A stretch of 48,165 nt of DNA from Lentimicrobiaceae bacterium. Lineage in GTDB: Bacteria > Bacteroidota > Bacteroidia > Bacteroidales > JAGNHN01. The notes under the pieces were generated by a model that was given only the letters and a program-made list of their open reading frames with translations, was not told where the DNA came from and ran no database searches. A program made the translations under genes and the position numbers. The stretch lies in the NCBI GenBank assembly GCA_018001695.1, contig JAGNHN010000026.1, positions 1 to 48,165 on the forward strand, written 5' to 3'. Shown piece by piece: positions 16,890 through 25,453 of the stretch (position 1 is the first letter of the stretch; each line of letters begins with the position of its first letter).

Positions 16890-18878
16890 TTATTGCAGCA
16901 TGACTTTCTTCACCCCTTGGTTCATTCCCTGCCGTACCTCCAGGAAATACATACCGGCGTCCAAACCCTGAGTCTGTATTAGCTGTTGATTGTCATGCAG
17001 TATTCCTTGTTGAACGTTTCTCCCGCTCATATCACGCAAAAGGTATTCCGCGGATTGAACGTGGTTCGTGTTGGATTCCAGGATAACGCGGAAAGCGCCG
17101 CTTGCAGGATTGGGGTAGACCTCGAACCGGTTCCAGGCTTGGGTTTCCGGTACCGATACCTGAATAGATCCCGGCATATCAACAATATGATTATATGGAT
17201 CTACGATCATACCGATCACCGTTCCATTGACGGGGATGGCATAAGACTGTACCGGCGTCAGCTGGGAAACGCGGATGAGGGTATCGCCTGCAGTAGTCAG
17301 AATGCGATATTCCATCGTGCTGCGAAAGAAAGGGGTTACTGCAGTGCTGGAGAGCTGGGTTGAGGTGAAGATCAGGCTATCCTGCTTCTGGTTCCAGACG
17401 ATGTTGAAAGTAGGATAGCCTTCGCCATAATACCATTGGTCGAAGAACCAGGTAAAATTCTGTCCGCTGACAGCGTTGACGACACCCAGAAAATCGTCTC
17501 CGGTAGCGACACTGTCGGCATACTGGAACTGGAAAGTGCGGAGAATATCAAAGAACAGGCTGTCACTTTGCAGTTCCCATCTCAGCATATGCAGCAGTGC
17601 GGCTCCTTTGTTGTAGGATAAGCGGCCGTTAAAGATGCGGTATTCATTGCCAGGATAGACCTGTGCCGGAGGTACGTAAACGCTGCCACCGGGAGATGAC
17701 ATAATGGAATTATGCAGCGATTGCATCATGGATGCAGCCGCAGAAAGTCCGCTCAGGTATTCCAGGACCAGGTATTCACCATAGGTGGCAAAGCCTTCAT
17801 TGATCCAGATGTCGCTCCACGTAGCACAGGTCACATTGTCTCCATACCACTGATGCGCCAGCTCATGGGCGATCAGCCGGGTATTGAAATCCCCCATGGT
17901 TGACATGGTCTGGTGCTCCATTCCTCCGCCCAACTGCGCCTGGCAATGACCGTATTTTTCACGGTGAAAAGGGTAGAGGCCCATCAGATCTGAAAACAGG
18001 GTAACCATCCCTGCCGTCTGATCGATGGCATTTTTGTAGGTTGATAGGATATTGGGATGATCATAGATATAGTTCTGGATGAGGATCGAATCAGCATAAC
18101 CCTGAGGATGCGCATAGATGCTGTAATCCATATAATCAGCAACGGCAAAGCTGATTAAATAATAGGCAATGGGGTAGGTGGTCTTCCATTCTTGCCGTTT
18201 TTTACCGCCTGCCAAAGGAACTACCTGCGTCAGAAGTCCATTTGAGCCGGCTTTTTGGGATGTGTCGGTGGTGAGGAAAATCCAGGCTGAATCAGCTTTG
18301 TCTTTTAAATCCTGCTTGCAGGGCCACCATTGCCGGGCGTTAAAGGGCTCCGACAGTGTCCATGTAACCCGCTTGCCCCAGGTATTGCTGTAAGAAGAAG
18401 TGATACCGGAAAAGAATCCGCTTATTTGTGGTTGACCATGATAATAGACAGAGACAATAAGAGAAGCGCCGCCGGTGACCTGGGGGTTAAGGGGTATGGA
18501 CAAAATAGCGCCATTGTGCTGGTAAAGCCTGGTCTGCCCGTTAATTTTGACAGAATCGACGGTGAGATAAGACTCCAGTTCGAGTTTAAAAGTATCGAGA
18601 CTGGCCGTTGTCACCCTGGCATGGACATCTACCCGGCCAGAGACAGCTGTGGATTGGCTGGTGACATTAAGGTCAAGGAAATAGAACCCAACATCATAGG
18701 TGTTATACCAGGATTGCCGGCTTTCAGCAGGCTGAACCCATTGTTTCTGTGTGCGATGAACGCTGCAGGGATGATCCCCGTGATCATCATGGTGGTGAAC
18801 TACCTGAGCTATTGCGGTGTTTATAAGCAGGAGAGTGCTAAGCGTTGCAAGTTGTGCCTTTCGTTGAAACCTCGTCAT
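16890..18878 (-). CDS. Secreted M1-family metallopeptidase with T9SS sorting domain
   Basis: This zinc aminopeptidase-type enzyme has 662 aa. A signal peptide (about residues 1-25, ending TAIAQ) is followed by a His/Asp-rich stretch, the M1 beta-saddle domain and the catalytic domain. HELAHQ (zinc ligands H338 and H342) and E361 in 'INEGFATYGEYL' give HExxH-x18-E. The GxMEN exopeptidase loop reads GGMEHQT, a variant. The last 80 residues ('VYPNPASGAF...', ending 'GVKKVMLQ') form a Por secretion-type C-terminal sorting domain, so the protein is probably exported by the type IX system to the cell surface or medium. An upstream ATG at 18983 would put 35 residues before the signal peptide, so 18878 is taken. 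It is divergent from the DUF4175 operon. Confidence 0.93.
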   Translation of the reverse strand: MTRFQRKAQLATLSTLLLINTAIAQVVHHHDDHGDHPCSVHRTQKQWVQPAESRQSWYNTYDVGFYFLDLNVTSQSTAVSGRVDVHARVTTASLDTFKLELESYLTVDSVKINGQTRLYQHNGAILSIPLNPQVTGGASLIVSVYYHGQPQISGFFSGITSSYSNTWGKRVTWTLSEPFNARQWWPCKQDLKDKADSAWIFLTTDTSQKAGSNGLLTQVVPLAGGKKRQEWKTTYPIAYYLISFAVADYMDYSIYAHPQGYADSILIQNYIYDHPNILSTYKNAIDQTAGMVTLFSDLMGLYPFHREKYGHCQAQLGGGMEHQTMSTMGDFNTRLIAHELAHQWYGDNVTCATWSDIWINEGFATYGEYLVLEYLSGLSAAASMMQSLHNSIMSSPGGSVYVPPAQVYPGNEYRIFNGRLSYNKGAALLHMLRWELQSDSLFFDILRTFQFQYADSVATGDDFLGVVNAVSGQNFTWFFDQWYYGEGYPTFNIVWNQKQDSLIFTSTQLSSTAVTPFFRSTMEYRILTTAGDTLIRVSQLTPVQSYAIPVNGTVIGMIVDPYNHIVDMPGSIQVSVPETQAWNRFEVYPNPASGAFRVILESNTNHVQSAEYLLRDMSGRNVQQGILHDNQQLIQTQGLDAGMYFLEVRQGMNQGVKKVMLQ

Positions 18879-18969
18879 GCGGCGATATTGTTGGTACTTT
18901 TGTAAAGGGAATTTTTCCCTGCAAAGATCGTTAAGATAAGCGGAACTATTTCTCTTTGGGAATTTTGAT

Positions 18970-21900
18970 ATGACTTTAAGCAATTACGATATCCTCATCA
19001 GGAAGCTGGATGAATTCATCCGGAAGTTCTATAAGAACCAGCTGATAAGGGGTGGTATCTACTCTGCCGGCGCTTTGTTAGCGTTTTTCTTGTTGCTGGC
19101 ATTGTTTGAGTATGCATTCCGCTTGCCGGTACTTGGACGCACTATATTGTTTTTCAGCTATATAGGTGTTGCCCTGGTCATTCTTTACCGCTGGGTCATT
19201 TTGCCGTTGGCGCATCTCAACCGGTTTGGCAAGGTTATTACACATACCCAGGCGGCCAGGATCGTAGGAGATCATTTTCCGGACGTCCGTGATAAGCTGC
19301 TGAACACATTGGAGCTTAAGCAAATGGCCAGCGAAGATTCTGAATCCAGGATTCTTATCGAAGCCAGTATTAACCAGCGAATACAATCACTGCAACCGGT
19401 ACCTTTTAAGGCGGCTGTCGATTTGCGAAAGAACCGCCGCTATCTGAAATATGCCTACATACCCCTGGGCATCGTTTTGATACTGTTCCTGGCAGCTCCG
19501 TCCCTCATTAAGGACCCGGCTGAACGTCTGGTGCGTTATCAGACCCATTATGAGAAGCCGCTTCCCTACAGCTTTATCATTGAAAATGAGGACCTGGAGG
19601 TCATGCAGCAGGAAGATTTCCTGCTCGAGATACGCATCGAAGGAGACAGGACCCCGGAAGCAGTGTTTCTGGAAATGGCCGGTGGACGTTATCGCATGGT
19701 CCGGGATAATCCTATCCTGTTTCACCACCGTTTTCGCAACGTGCAGCAGGATATTCCATTCAGGATCGTTACCGACCGTGTTATCAGTCCTGAATACACC
19801 CTCAGCATTATTCCGCGGCCCAGTATTCTTAGTTTTGGTGTTACCCTGGATTATCCATCCTATACCGGGAAGCAGGATGAGAACCTGGAAAATGCCGGCG
19901 ATCTGACAGTCCCGGAAGGGACAAGGGTGGTATGGCGTTTTCAGACCAGGGATGTTGAGAACGTGGAAATGCGTCTGGGTGAGGAGGTACATGCTCTGGT
20001 TCCCAGGCAGAACCAGGTAGTCAGTGCACCCTGGAGTGCGCGAAAGAACCTTACCTATTCCATCCAGGTGAGGAACAACAGGGTGGATGAAGGAGACAGC
20101 CTGAAATACAATGTTCTTATCATACCTGATGCCTGGCCTCAGATCATTGTTGAAGAGTTTAAGGACTCTGTCTTCGATCAGCGTCTGTATTTCAGGGGTA
20201 TGATCAAGGATGATTACGGGTTTAAGAAGCTTGCTTTTCATACCCAGAAGCAAGATGAAGAAGGAAGACCCGGTGGAGATCCTGTTATCCTTGAATTGCC
20301 CGTAAGCCAGGGTGTTCCGCAGGAACAATTCTTTCACTACCTGGATATCAGGGAAATGAACCTTGGGCCTGGTGAGGAATTGGTCTATTTCTTTGAGATA
20401 TGGGACAATGACGGTGTAAATGGAAGCAAGGCTAGCCGTTCGCAGGCGCGCGTTTTCCGGGCCCCGACAGCGCAGGAGGTGGCCGAGGAATATGACCGCC
20501 AGACAGGTAAGGTAGAGGGAGATATGAGTGAGATGCTGGATGCTTCCAGACGGATGATGCAGGAGATTGAAAACCTGCGGAAAGAGCTAATGAGCAAGGA
20601 GAGCCTGAGCTGGCAGGATAAGAAGAAGGTGGAAGACATGCTCAAGAAGACCAGGGAGTTGGAAAAACAGATGGAGCAGACCCGGCAGGAGAATACCAAT
20701 AAACTTCAGAAAGAGCAGCAATACCGGGATGTCAACGAACGCCTCATGGAGAAACAGGCAGAACTGGAGAAGCTTTTTTCGGAGATCTTCGATGATGAGA
20801 TGAAGAAGATGCTGGAAGAGCTTCAGAAGATGTTGGAGGAGTTCGATAAGGACAAGGTCAACGAGATGATGGAAAAGATGAAGATGACGAGCGAGGAGCT
20901 TGAAAAGGAACTTGACCGGAATCTGGAGTTATTCAAGCAATTAGAGTTTGAGAAAAAGCTGGATGAGACCATTCAGCGCATGGAGAAGCTTGCGGAGGAG
21001 CAGGATAAATTGCGTCAGGAAACGGAGAAGGGAGAGAAGTCTGCAGAAGATCTGAAGAAAGAACAGGATAAGCTCAATGAAGAATTCCAGAACCTGAGTG
21101 ATGCGATGCGTGATCTGGAGAAGAAGAACGAAGAGTTATCGGATCCTTTCAATCTGGAAGATACCAAGCAGGAAGAGCAGTCCATACAGCAGGATATGCA
21201 GCAAAGCTCCGGCGAATTAAGCAAGGGGCAGCAAAAGAAGGCTGCGGGAAAGCAGAAAAGTGCCGCGGATAAGATGAAGCAGCTGGCCGAAAAGCTGGAT
21301 GCCATGCAGCAGGCCATGCAGCAGGAAGAGCTTTCTGAAGACATCAACAACCTGCGCATGATCCTTGAAAATCTTGTGCGGGTTTCATTCCGTCAGGAAA
21401 AACTCATGAAGGATGTGGCTGAAGTGAAGGTCTCTGACCCCAGGTATCCTGCCATGATGGAGCGTCAGAACAATATCCGGGATGACCTCAAACTGATAGA
21501 AGATTCGTTGATTGCCCTGGGTAAGCGACAGGTCATGATTCAAAGCTTTGTGAACAAGAAGGTAGGAGAGATCAAGACCAACCTGGATCAGGCGGTGGTG
21601 GATCTGGAGAACCGTGATAAAAGGAATACAGGCATTCGTCAACAGAACGTCATGACCTCGGTAAATGACCTGGCGCTGATGCTGAGTGAATCATTACAGC
21701 AAATGCAGCAACAGCAGCAGAATATGAGTGGCAGCGGGAAAAGTGGATGCTCCAATCCCGGTTCAAATAATAAGGGCATGAAGGGGATGCGGCAGATGCA
21801 GGAAGAGTTAAATAAACAGATGGAGAAGCTGAAAGAGGAGATGGAGAAAGGGAAGGATCCTGGTGGGAAGAAAGGCAGTGGACAAAGCTGGAGTGAGCAG

Positions 21901-22323
21901 TTGGCAAGGATGGCAGCACAGCAGGAGGCGCTAAGAAGGCAGATGGAGGAGTACAGGGAGCAGTTAAACAAGGAAGGACTGGGAAATGACGGGGAGATGA
22001 AAAAGATGATGCAGGATATGGAGCAGACCGAAACAGAACTTGTGAATAAGCGTATAACCCGTGAGACGATCAGAAGGCAGCAGGAGATCCTGACAAGGAT
22101 GTTAAAATCGGAAAAGGCGGAGCAGGAGCGTGAGAAGGAGGAGCGAAGGGAGTCCAGGGAATCAAAAAGTGAGTTTTTAAGAAACCCTGAGGAGTTTTTG
22201 GAGTATAAGAGGGTCAGATCAAAAGAGCTGGAGATGCTCAGGACAGTACCTCCTGCCCTGAAGCCTTTTTACAGAAACAAGGTAAGTGAGTATTTCTATA
22301 ATTCCGGCGAGGACAATGATTGA
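18970..22323 (+). CDS. DUF4175 family membrane protein with long coiled coil
   Basis: This encodes 1117 aa. Two membrane segments lie near the N-terminus (about residues 33-50 and 58-78), with a third near 160-178. A roughly 300-residue beta-rich region follows, probably periplasmic ('SFGVTLDYPSYTGKQD', 'IIVEEFKDSVFDQRLYFRGMIKDDYGFKK'). From about residue 510 to the end the sequence is a very charged Glu/Lys/Gln/Met-rich coiled coil. This is the layout of DUF4175, a Bacteroidota family of unknown function. It is first in an operon with an anti-sigma-type ATPase, ybeY and mnmG, and its end overlaps the next start by 8 bases. The low-complexity coiled coil is not evidence for any enzyme activity. 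An envelope-scaffold role is only a guess. Confidence 0.85.
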   Translation: MTLSNYDILIRKLDEFIRKFYKNQLIRGGIYSAGALLAFFLLLALFEYAFRLPVLGRTILFFSYIGVALVILYRWVILPLAHLNRFGKVITHTQAARIVGDHFPDVRDKLLNTLELKQMASEDSESRILIEASINQRIQSLQPVPFKAAVDLRKNRRYLKYAYIPLGIVLILFLAAPSLIKDPAERLVRYQTHYEKPLPYSFIIENEDLEVMQQEDFLLEIRIEGDRTPEAVFLEMAGGRYRMVRDNPILFHHRFRNVQQDIPFRIVTDRVISPEYTLSIIPRPSILSFGVTLDYPSYTGKQDENLENAGDLTVPEGTRVVWRFQTRDVENVEMRLGEEVHALVPRQNQVVSAPWSARKNLTYSIQVRNNRVDEGDSLKYNVLIIPDAWPQIIVEEFKDSVFDQRLYFRGMIKDDYGFKKLAFHTQKQDEEGRPGGDPVILELPVSQGVPQEQFFHYLDIREMNLGPGEELVYFFEIWDNDGVNGSKASRSQARVFRAPTAQEVAEEYDRQTGKVEGDMSEMLDASRRMMQEIENLRKELMSKESLSWQDKKKVEDMLKKTRELEKQMEQTRQENTNKLQKEQQYRDVNERLMEKQAELEKLFSEIFDDEMKKMLEELQKMLEEFDKDKVNEMMEKMKMTSEELEKELDRNLELFKQLEFEKKLDETIQRMEKLAEEQDKLRQETEKGEKSAEDLKKEQDKLNEEFQNLSDAMRDLEKKNEELSDPFNLEDTKQEEQSIQQDMQQSSGELSKGQQKKAAGKQKSAADKMKQLAEKLDAMQQAMQQEELSEDINNLRMILENLVRVSFRQEKLMKDVAEVKVSDPRYPAMMERQNNIRDDLKLIEDSLIALGKRQVMIQSFVNKKVGEIKTNLDQAVVDLENRDKRNTGIRQQNVMTSVNDLALMLSESLQQMQQQQQNMSGSGKSGCSNPGSNNKGMKGMRQMQEELNKQMEKLKEEMEKGKDPGGKKGSGQSWSEQLARMAAQQEALRRQMEEYREQLNKEGLGNDGEMKKMMQDMEQTETELVNKRITRETIRRQQEILTRMLKSEKAEQEREKEERRESRESKSEFLRNPEEFLEYKRVRSKELEMLRTVPPALKPFYRNKVSEYFYNSGEDND

Positions 22324-22828
22324 GCGGACGCGTGTATTGGTAATAGCTTCCGGCATGCACGAGATGCATAAGGTAGAAGCTTTCATAGAAGAGATCAGTG
22401 ACGAATTCAATATCAACCACAGCTATTTTGGGCATATCCTGGTTGCCGTCACAGAGGCAGTAAAGAACGCCGTTGTTCACGGAAATCAGGGAGATTCCGG
22501 AAAGAAGGTGAGGTTGCTCTTTGAGGCCAGGGAGCACGAGCTCGTATTCACTGTCAGCGATGAGGGACAGGGTTTTGATCCTGAAATGATACCTGATCCC
22601 TCGGATCCGGGAAGTAACGCTGATGCAGGAAGGGGAATATTCCTCATCAACAGATTGGCTGATAATGTTAGCTGGAATGAGTCCGGCAACAGCATCAGTT
22701 TTGAGTTTTCCATCGCCAGCATCAATTTTATCAAATCCAGTGACCGCATTCGAAGGTTAAAAGACTACTATAAATCTGAAGAGGATCTTATTCGGAAAGA
22801 GGATTATGAGCATAAAGGAGGGGGGTGA
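22316..22828 (+). CDS. Anti-sigma regulatory factor-like ATP-binding protein (HATPase_c_2)
   Basis: This encodes 170 aa. It contains a GHKL ATPase fold of the RsbW/SpoIIAB type: N-box 'VTEAVKNAVVHGNQG' around residues 44-58, G1-like 'VSDEGQGFDP' around 78-87, and G2-like 'AGRGIFLINRLAD' around 102-114. Such proteins bind ATP and can sequester sigma factors or phosphorylate STAS-domain partners. No STAS gene is adjacent. It could instead be a small single-domain regulator whose partner lies elsewhere. The start at 22316 overlaps the DUF4175 stop by 8 bases, pointing to translational coupling. In other Bacteroidota I recall the same order with ybeY and mnmG after it. Confidence 0.82.
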   Translation: MIERTRVLVIASGMHEMHKVEAFIEEISDEFNINHSYFGHILVAVTEAVKNAVVHGNQGDSGKKVRLLFEAREHELVFTVSDEGQGFDPEMIPDPSDPGSNADAGRGIFLINRLADNVSWNESGNSISFEFSIASINFIKSSDRIRRLKDYYKSEEDLIRKEDYEHKGGG

Positions 22829-22835
22829 GGATGTG

Positions 22836-23267
22836 ATGCCCACATGCATCACATTCTTTAGCGAAGGGATCCACTTCAGGTTAGCGAACGAAGAGCGCAC
22901 CCGACAGTGGATCCTTGCTGTTTTCAGTAAGTATGGCAAAGACGCCGGCGAGATTAACTATATCTTCTGTTCGGATGATTATTTACTGGAAATGAACCAG
23001 GAATACCTGGATCATGACACCTATACTGACATCCTCACCTTTGATATGACCGAGGAGGGGGAGAACATAAGTGCAGATATCTTTGTTAGCATTGACAGGG
23101 TGAGGGAAAACGCCCTGACGCTTGCCATCGACTTTGAGGAAGAGCTAAACCGGGTGATCATCCATGGTATTCTGCATCTTTTAGGATTTGATGATAAAGA
23201 TGAGGATAGTAAATTAATGATGAGACAGACCGAGCAAACATGTCTTAATATACTGAAAGACAAATAG
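22836..23267 (+). CDS. ybeY: Endoribonuclease YbeY (rRNA maturation factor)
   Basis: YbeY is a metal-dependent RNase involved in 16S rRNA 3'-end processing and ribosome quality control. From ATG 22836 it has 143 aa, as usual in Bacteroidota. The metal-binding signature is HGILHLLGFDDKD. The first two histidines of HGxLHLxGxDH are present. The third position reads D-D-K instead of D-H, a substitution common to Bacteroidota members as I recall. A strong ribosome-binding site (AAAGGAGGGGGG, 22814-22825) precedes 22836. The in-frame ATG at 22806 lies before it inside the previous gene and is less likely. mnmG follows 18 bases after the stop, with a parS site in the gap. Confidence 0.93.
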   Translation: MPTCITFFSEGIHFRLANEERTRQWILAVFSKYGKDAGEINYIFCSDDYLLEMNQEYLDHDTYTDILTFDMTEEGENISADIFVSIDRVRENALTLAIDFEEELNRVIIHGILHLLGFDDKDEDSKLMMRQTEQTCLNILKDK

Positions 23268-23277
23268 ATAGAAAATT

Positions 23278-23293
23278 AGTTTCACGTGGAACA
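23278..23293. promoter_or_regulatory. parS site (ParB-binding), overlapping the mnmG start
   Basis: GTTTCACGTGGAAC at 23279-23292 matches the ParB/Spo0J site GTTYCACGTGRAAC at all 14 core positions. The flanking base matches on the right (A) but not on the left (A instead of T). The GTG start codon of mnmG is part of the central CACGTG. A second site lies just beyond mnmG. parS sites load ParB and condensin and normally cluster near the replication origin. Confidence 0.8.
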
Positions 23294-25169
23294 TGGTATT
23301 TTTCAGAAGTATGATGTGATTGTTGCAGGAGCTGGCCATGCAGGGTCGGAAGCTGCCGCCGCTGCAGCCAACCTTGGCTCGAAGGTGCTCCTGATTACCA
23401 TGGACATGGGGAAAATTGCCCAGATGTCATGTAACCCTGCCATGGGTGGAGTTGCAAAAGGGCAAATTGTCAGAGAAATTGACGCACTGGGGGGATATTC
23501 AGGCATCGTATCAGATCATAGTGCAATACAGTTCCGAATGCTCAACCGTTCGAAAGGACCTGCCATGTGGAGTCCAAGAACCCAAAACGATCGGATGCGT
23601 TTCAGTGAGCATTGGAGAAAGTTGCTGGAACAGACCAGAGGTCTGGATTTCTGGCAGGACATGGTCACCGGAGTGTTGGTGAAAGATGGAAAGGTCTTTG
23701 GTGTCGAAACCCAGATGGGACTGCAGATAATGGCTGAAACAGTCATATTGACAAGCGGGACCTTTCTGAACGGAATTATACATATTGGGGAAAAACAATT
23801 CGGTGGAGGTAGAATAGGAGAGAGGGCGGCAACAGGATTAAGTGCCAGCCTGACTGGTCTGGGATTTCGAATTGCAAGGTTAAAAACCGGAACCCCAGTC
23901 AGAGTTGATGGCAGAACCATCGACTTTGATAAGATGGAAGAACAGAAAGGAGATGAAAACCCCGGTCGATTTTCCTATACCGACACTCCTGCCCTCAAGG
24001 TGCAGCGTTCTTGTTTTATAACATATACGAGTCCGGAAGTACACGATATTCTCAGAACAGGCTTTGATAAGTCGCCAATGTTTATGGGCAGAATTGAAGG
24101 AACAGGACCAAGGTATTGCCCTTCGATTGAAGACAAAATAGGAAGATTCGCAGATAAAGACCGACATCAGTTATTCGTTGAGCCGGAAGGATGGGAAACA
24201 GAGGAATACTATGTCAACGGATTCTCCTCCTCATTGCCTGAAGACATACAGGTAAAAGCGCTGAGAAAAATAAGAGGCTTTGAAAACGCAAAGATTTTCA
24301 GACCTGGTTATGCCATAGAGTATGATTATTTCCCCCCCGAGCAGCTGAAATATACGCTTGAAACCAGAATTGTTGAAGGATTGTTCTTTGCGGGCCAGAT
24401 CAATGGAACAACGGGATACGAGGAAGCGGCGGCACAAGGACTCATCGCTGGAATTAACGCGCATAATAAAGTGCATCAGAACCCGCCCTTTATCCTGAAA
24501 CGCTCAGAAGCATATATCGGTGTGCTGATTGATGATCTGATCACCAAAGGAGTTGATGAGCCTTACAGGATGTTTACTTCCAGGGCAGAATACCGCATCC
24601 TGTTGAGGCAGGACAATGCGGATTTGCGTTTAACACCAATGGCCCACCAGTTAGGATTGGCAGATGCAAAACGGATGGAGAAGGTTCGGCTTAAGGAAAA
24701 ACAGATATCGTCCATTCTTACTTACCTGAAAAGGGAAAATGGAACTGCTGATGACCTGAATTCATTGTTGATACAAAAAGAAACGGCACCTATTCATCAG
24801 GCGACGCGCCTTCATCAGATTCTGCTAAGGCCGCAGATAGGCATACAGGACCTCGTGACATCGGTGCCTTCGCTCCGATCCTTCCTGGACCAAATGGGAT
24901 CTGTTTCGGATGATACCCTGGAGGAAGTTTCTATTCTTGTTAAATATGAGGGGTATATTCAAAGGGAACAGGAAATAGCACAAAAGCTCGAAAAGTTGGA
25001 GCATCTCCAGATTCCTGATAATATGGACTTCTGGTCTCTTCCCGCCCTCTCTTACGAGTCCAGAGAAAAGTTGAGCAAACTTCAACCCGGTACCATTGGT
25101 CAGGCATCCCGCATACCTGGTGTATCTCCGGCCGATATTTCCATCCTGCTCGTTCATATGGGTCGCTAA
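23286..25169 (+). CDS. mnmG: tRNA uridine-5-carboxymethylaminomethyl modification enzyme MnmG (GidA)
   Basis: With MnmE, this FAD enzyme forms the carboxymethylaminomethyl group at U34 of tRNAs reading split codon boxes. The 627-aa product has the usual length. FAD-binding '[21 protein letters not shown]' at residues about 12-31, '[24 protein letters not shown]' at about 47-70, and '[22 protein letters not shown]' near 370 are all present, as is the C-terminal helical domain that contacts MnmE. No ATG exists at the conserved N-terminus, so GTG 23286 is taken as start; it lies in a parS palindrome. It is the last gene of the DUF4175 operon. mnmG is often close to the chromosome origin, in line with the two flanking parS sites. 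Confidence 0.96.
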   Translation: MEHGIFQKYDVIVAGAGHAGSEAAAAAANLGSKVLLITMDMGKIAQMSCNPAMGGVAKGQIVREIDALGGYSGIVSDHSAIQFRMLNRSKGPAMWSPRTQNDRMRFSEHWRKLLEQTRGLDFWQDMVTGVLVKDGKVFGVETQMGLQIMAETVILTSGTFLNGIIHIGEKQFGGGRIGERAATGLSASLTGLGFRIARLKTGTPVRVDGRTIDFDKMEEQKGDENPGRFSYTDTPALKVQRSCFITYTSPEVHDILRTGFDKSPMFMGRIEGTGPRYCPSIEDKIGRFADKDRHQLFVEPEGWETEEYYVNGFSSSLPEDIQVKALRKIRGFENAKIFRPGYAIEYDYFPPEQLKYTLETRIVEGLFFAGQINGTTGYEEAAAQGLIAGINAHNKVHQNPPFILKRSEAYIGVLIDDLITKGVDEPYRMFTSRAEYRILLRQDNADLRLTPMAHQLGLADAKRMEKVRLKEKQISSILTYLKRENGTADDLNSLLIQKETAPIHQATRLHQILLRPQIGIQDLVTSVPSLRSFLDQMGSVSDDTLEEVSILVKYEGYIQREQEIAQKLEKLEHLQIPDNMDFWSLPALSYESREKLSKLQPGTIGQASRIPGVSPADISILLVHMGR

Positions 25170-25185
25170 GGTTCCACGTGGAACC
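25170..25185. promoter_or_regulatory. parS site (ParB-binding) directly after mnmG
   Basis: GGTTCCACGTGGAACC is a perfect 16-bp palindrome beginning on the base after the mnmG stop codon. The inner 14 bases GTTCCACGTGGAAC fit the parS consensus completely and equal the form known from Pseudomonas. It lies about 1.9 kb from the first site. Confidence 0.82.
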
Positions 25186-25453
25186 AAATCTCTAAGACAT
25201 CCACCGGTCCATGGTTTTTCGTAAGTTTATACCGGCTTTCTCTTTTCATTATGACAGAAATGGATGAAAGCAGTGTTAGTATGACTTCGGATCGATTTTG
25301 AGCCACCTGGGGAACGATCCCTGTCCTGTAGTGTCTCATCCCTTTAGGGGCGAGATATGCGTTTATAGGGCTTGATTTAAAGCCGAAGCTAAAGCCATGA
25401 TAACCAGTTATATAGCATTGTCATATTAAAACAATGCGCAATTAATCGCACAT
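25186..25453. other. Non-coding interval before the histidine kinase, with hairpins
   Basis: I see no convincing gene here. GCATTGT (25415-25421) and ACAATGC (25431-25437) form a perfect 7-bp inverted repeat with a 9-base AT-rich loop, ending 16 bases before the kinase ATG. It could be an operator or an mRNA hairpin. Around 25340-25385 there are short REP-like pieces (CCCTTTAGGGGCGAG, then GGCTT/AAGCC). No clear TAnnTTTG promoter box was found near the kinase start. Confidence 0.4.

Noticed and set aside
25186..25453. Chromosomal replication origin beside the parS sites
   Set aside because: I found no DnaA boxes (TTATCCACA-like) or AT-rich unwinding region in the interval, and dnaA and dnaN are not present.
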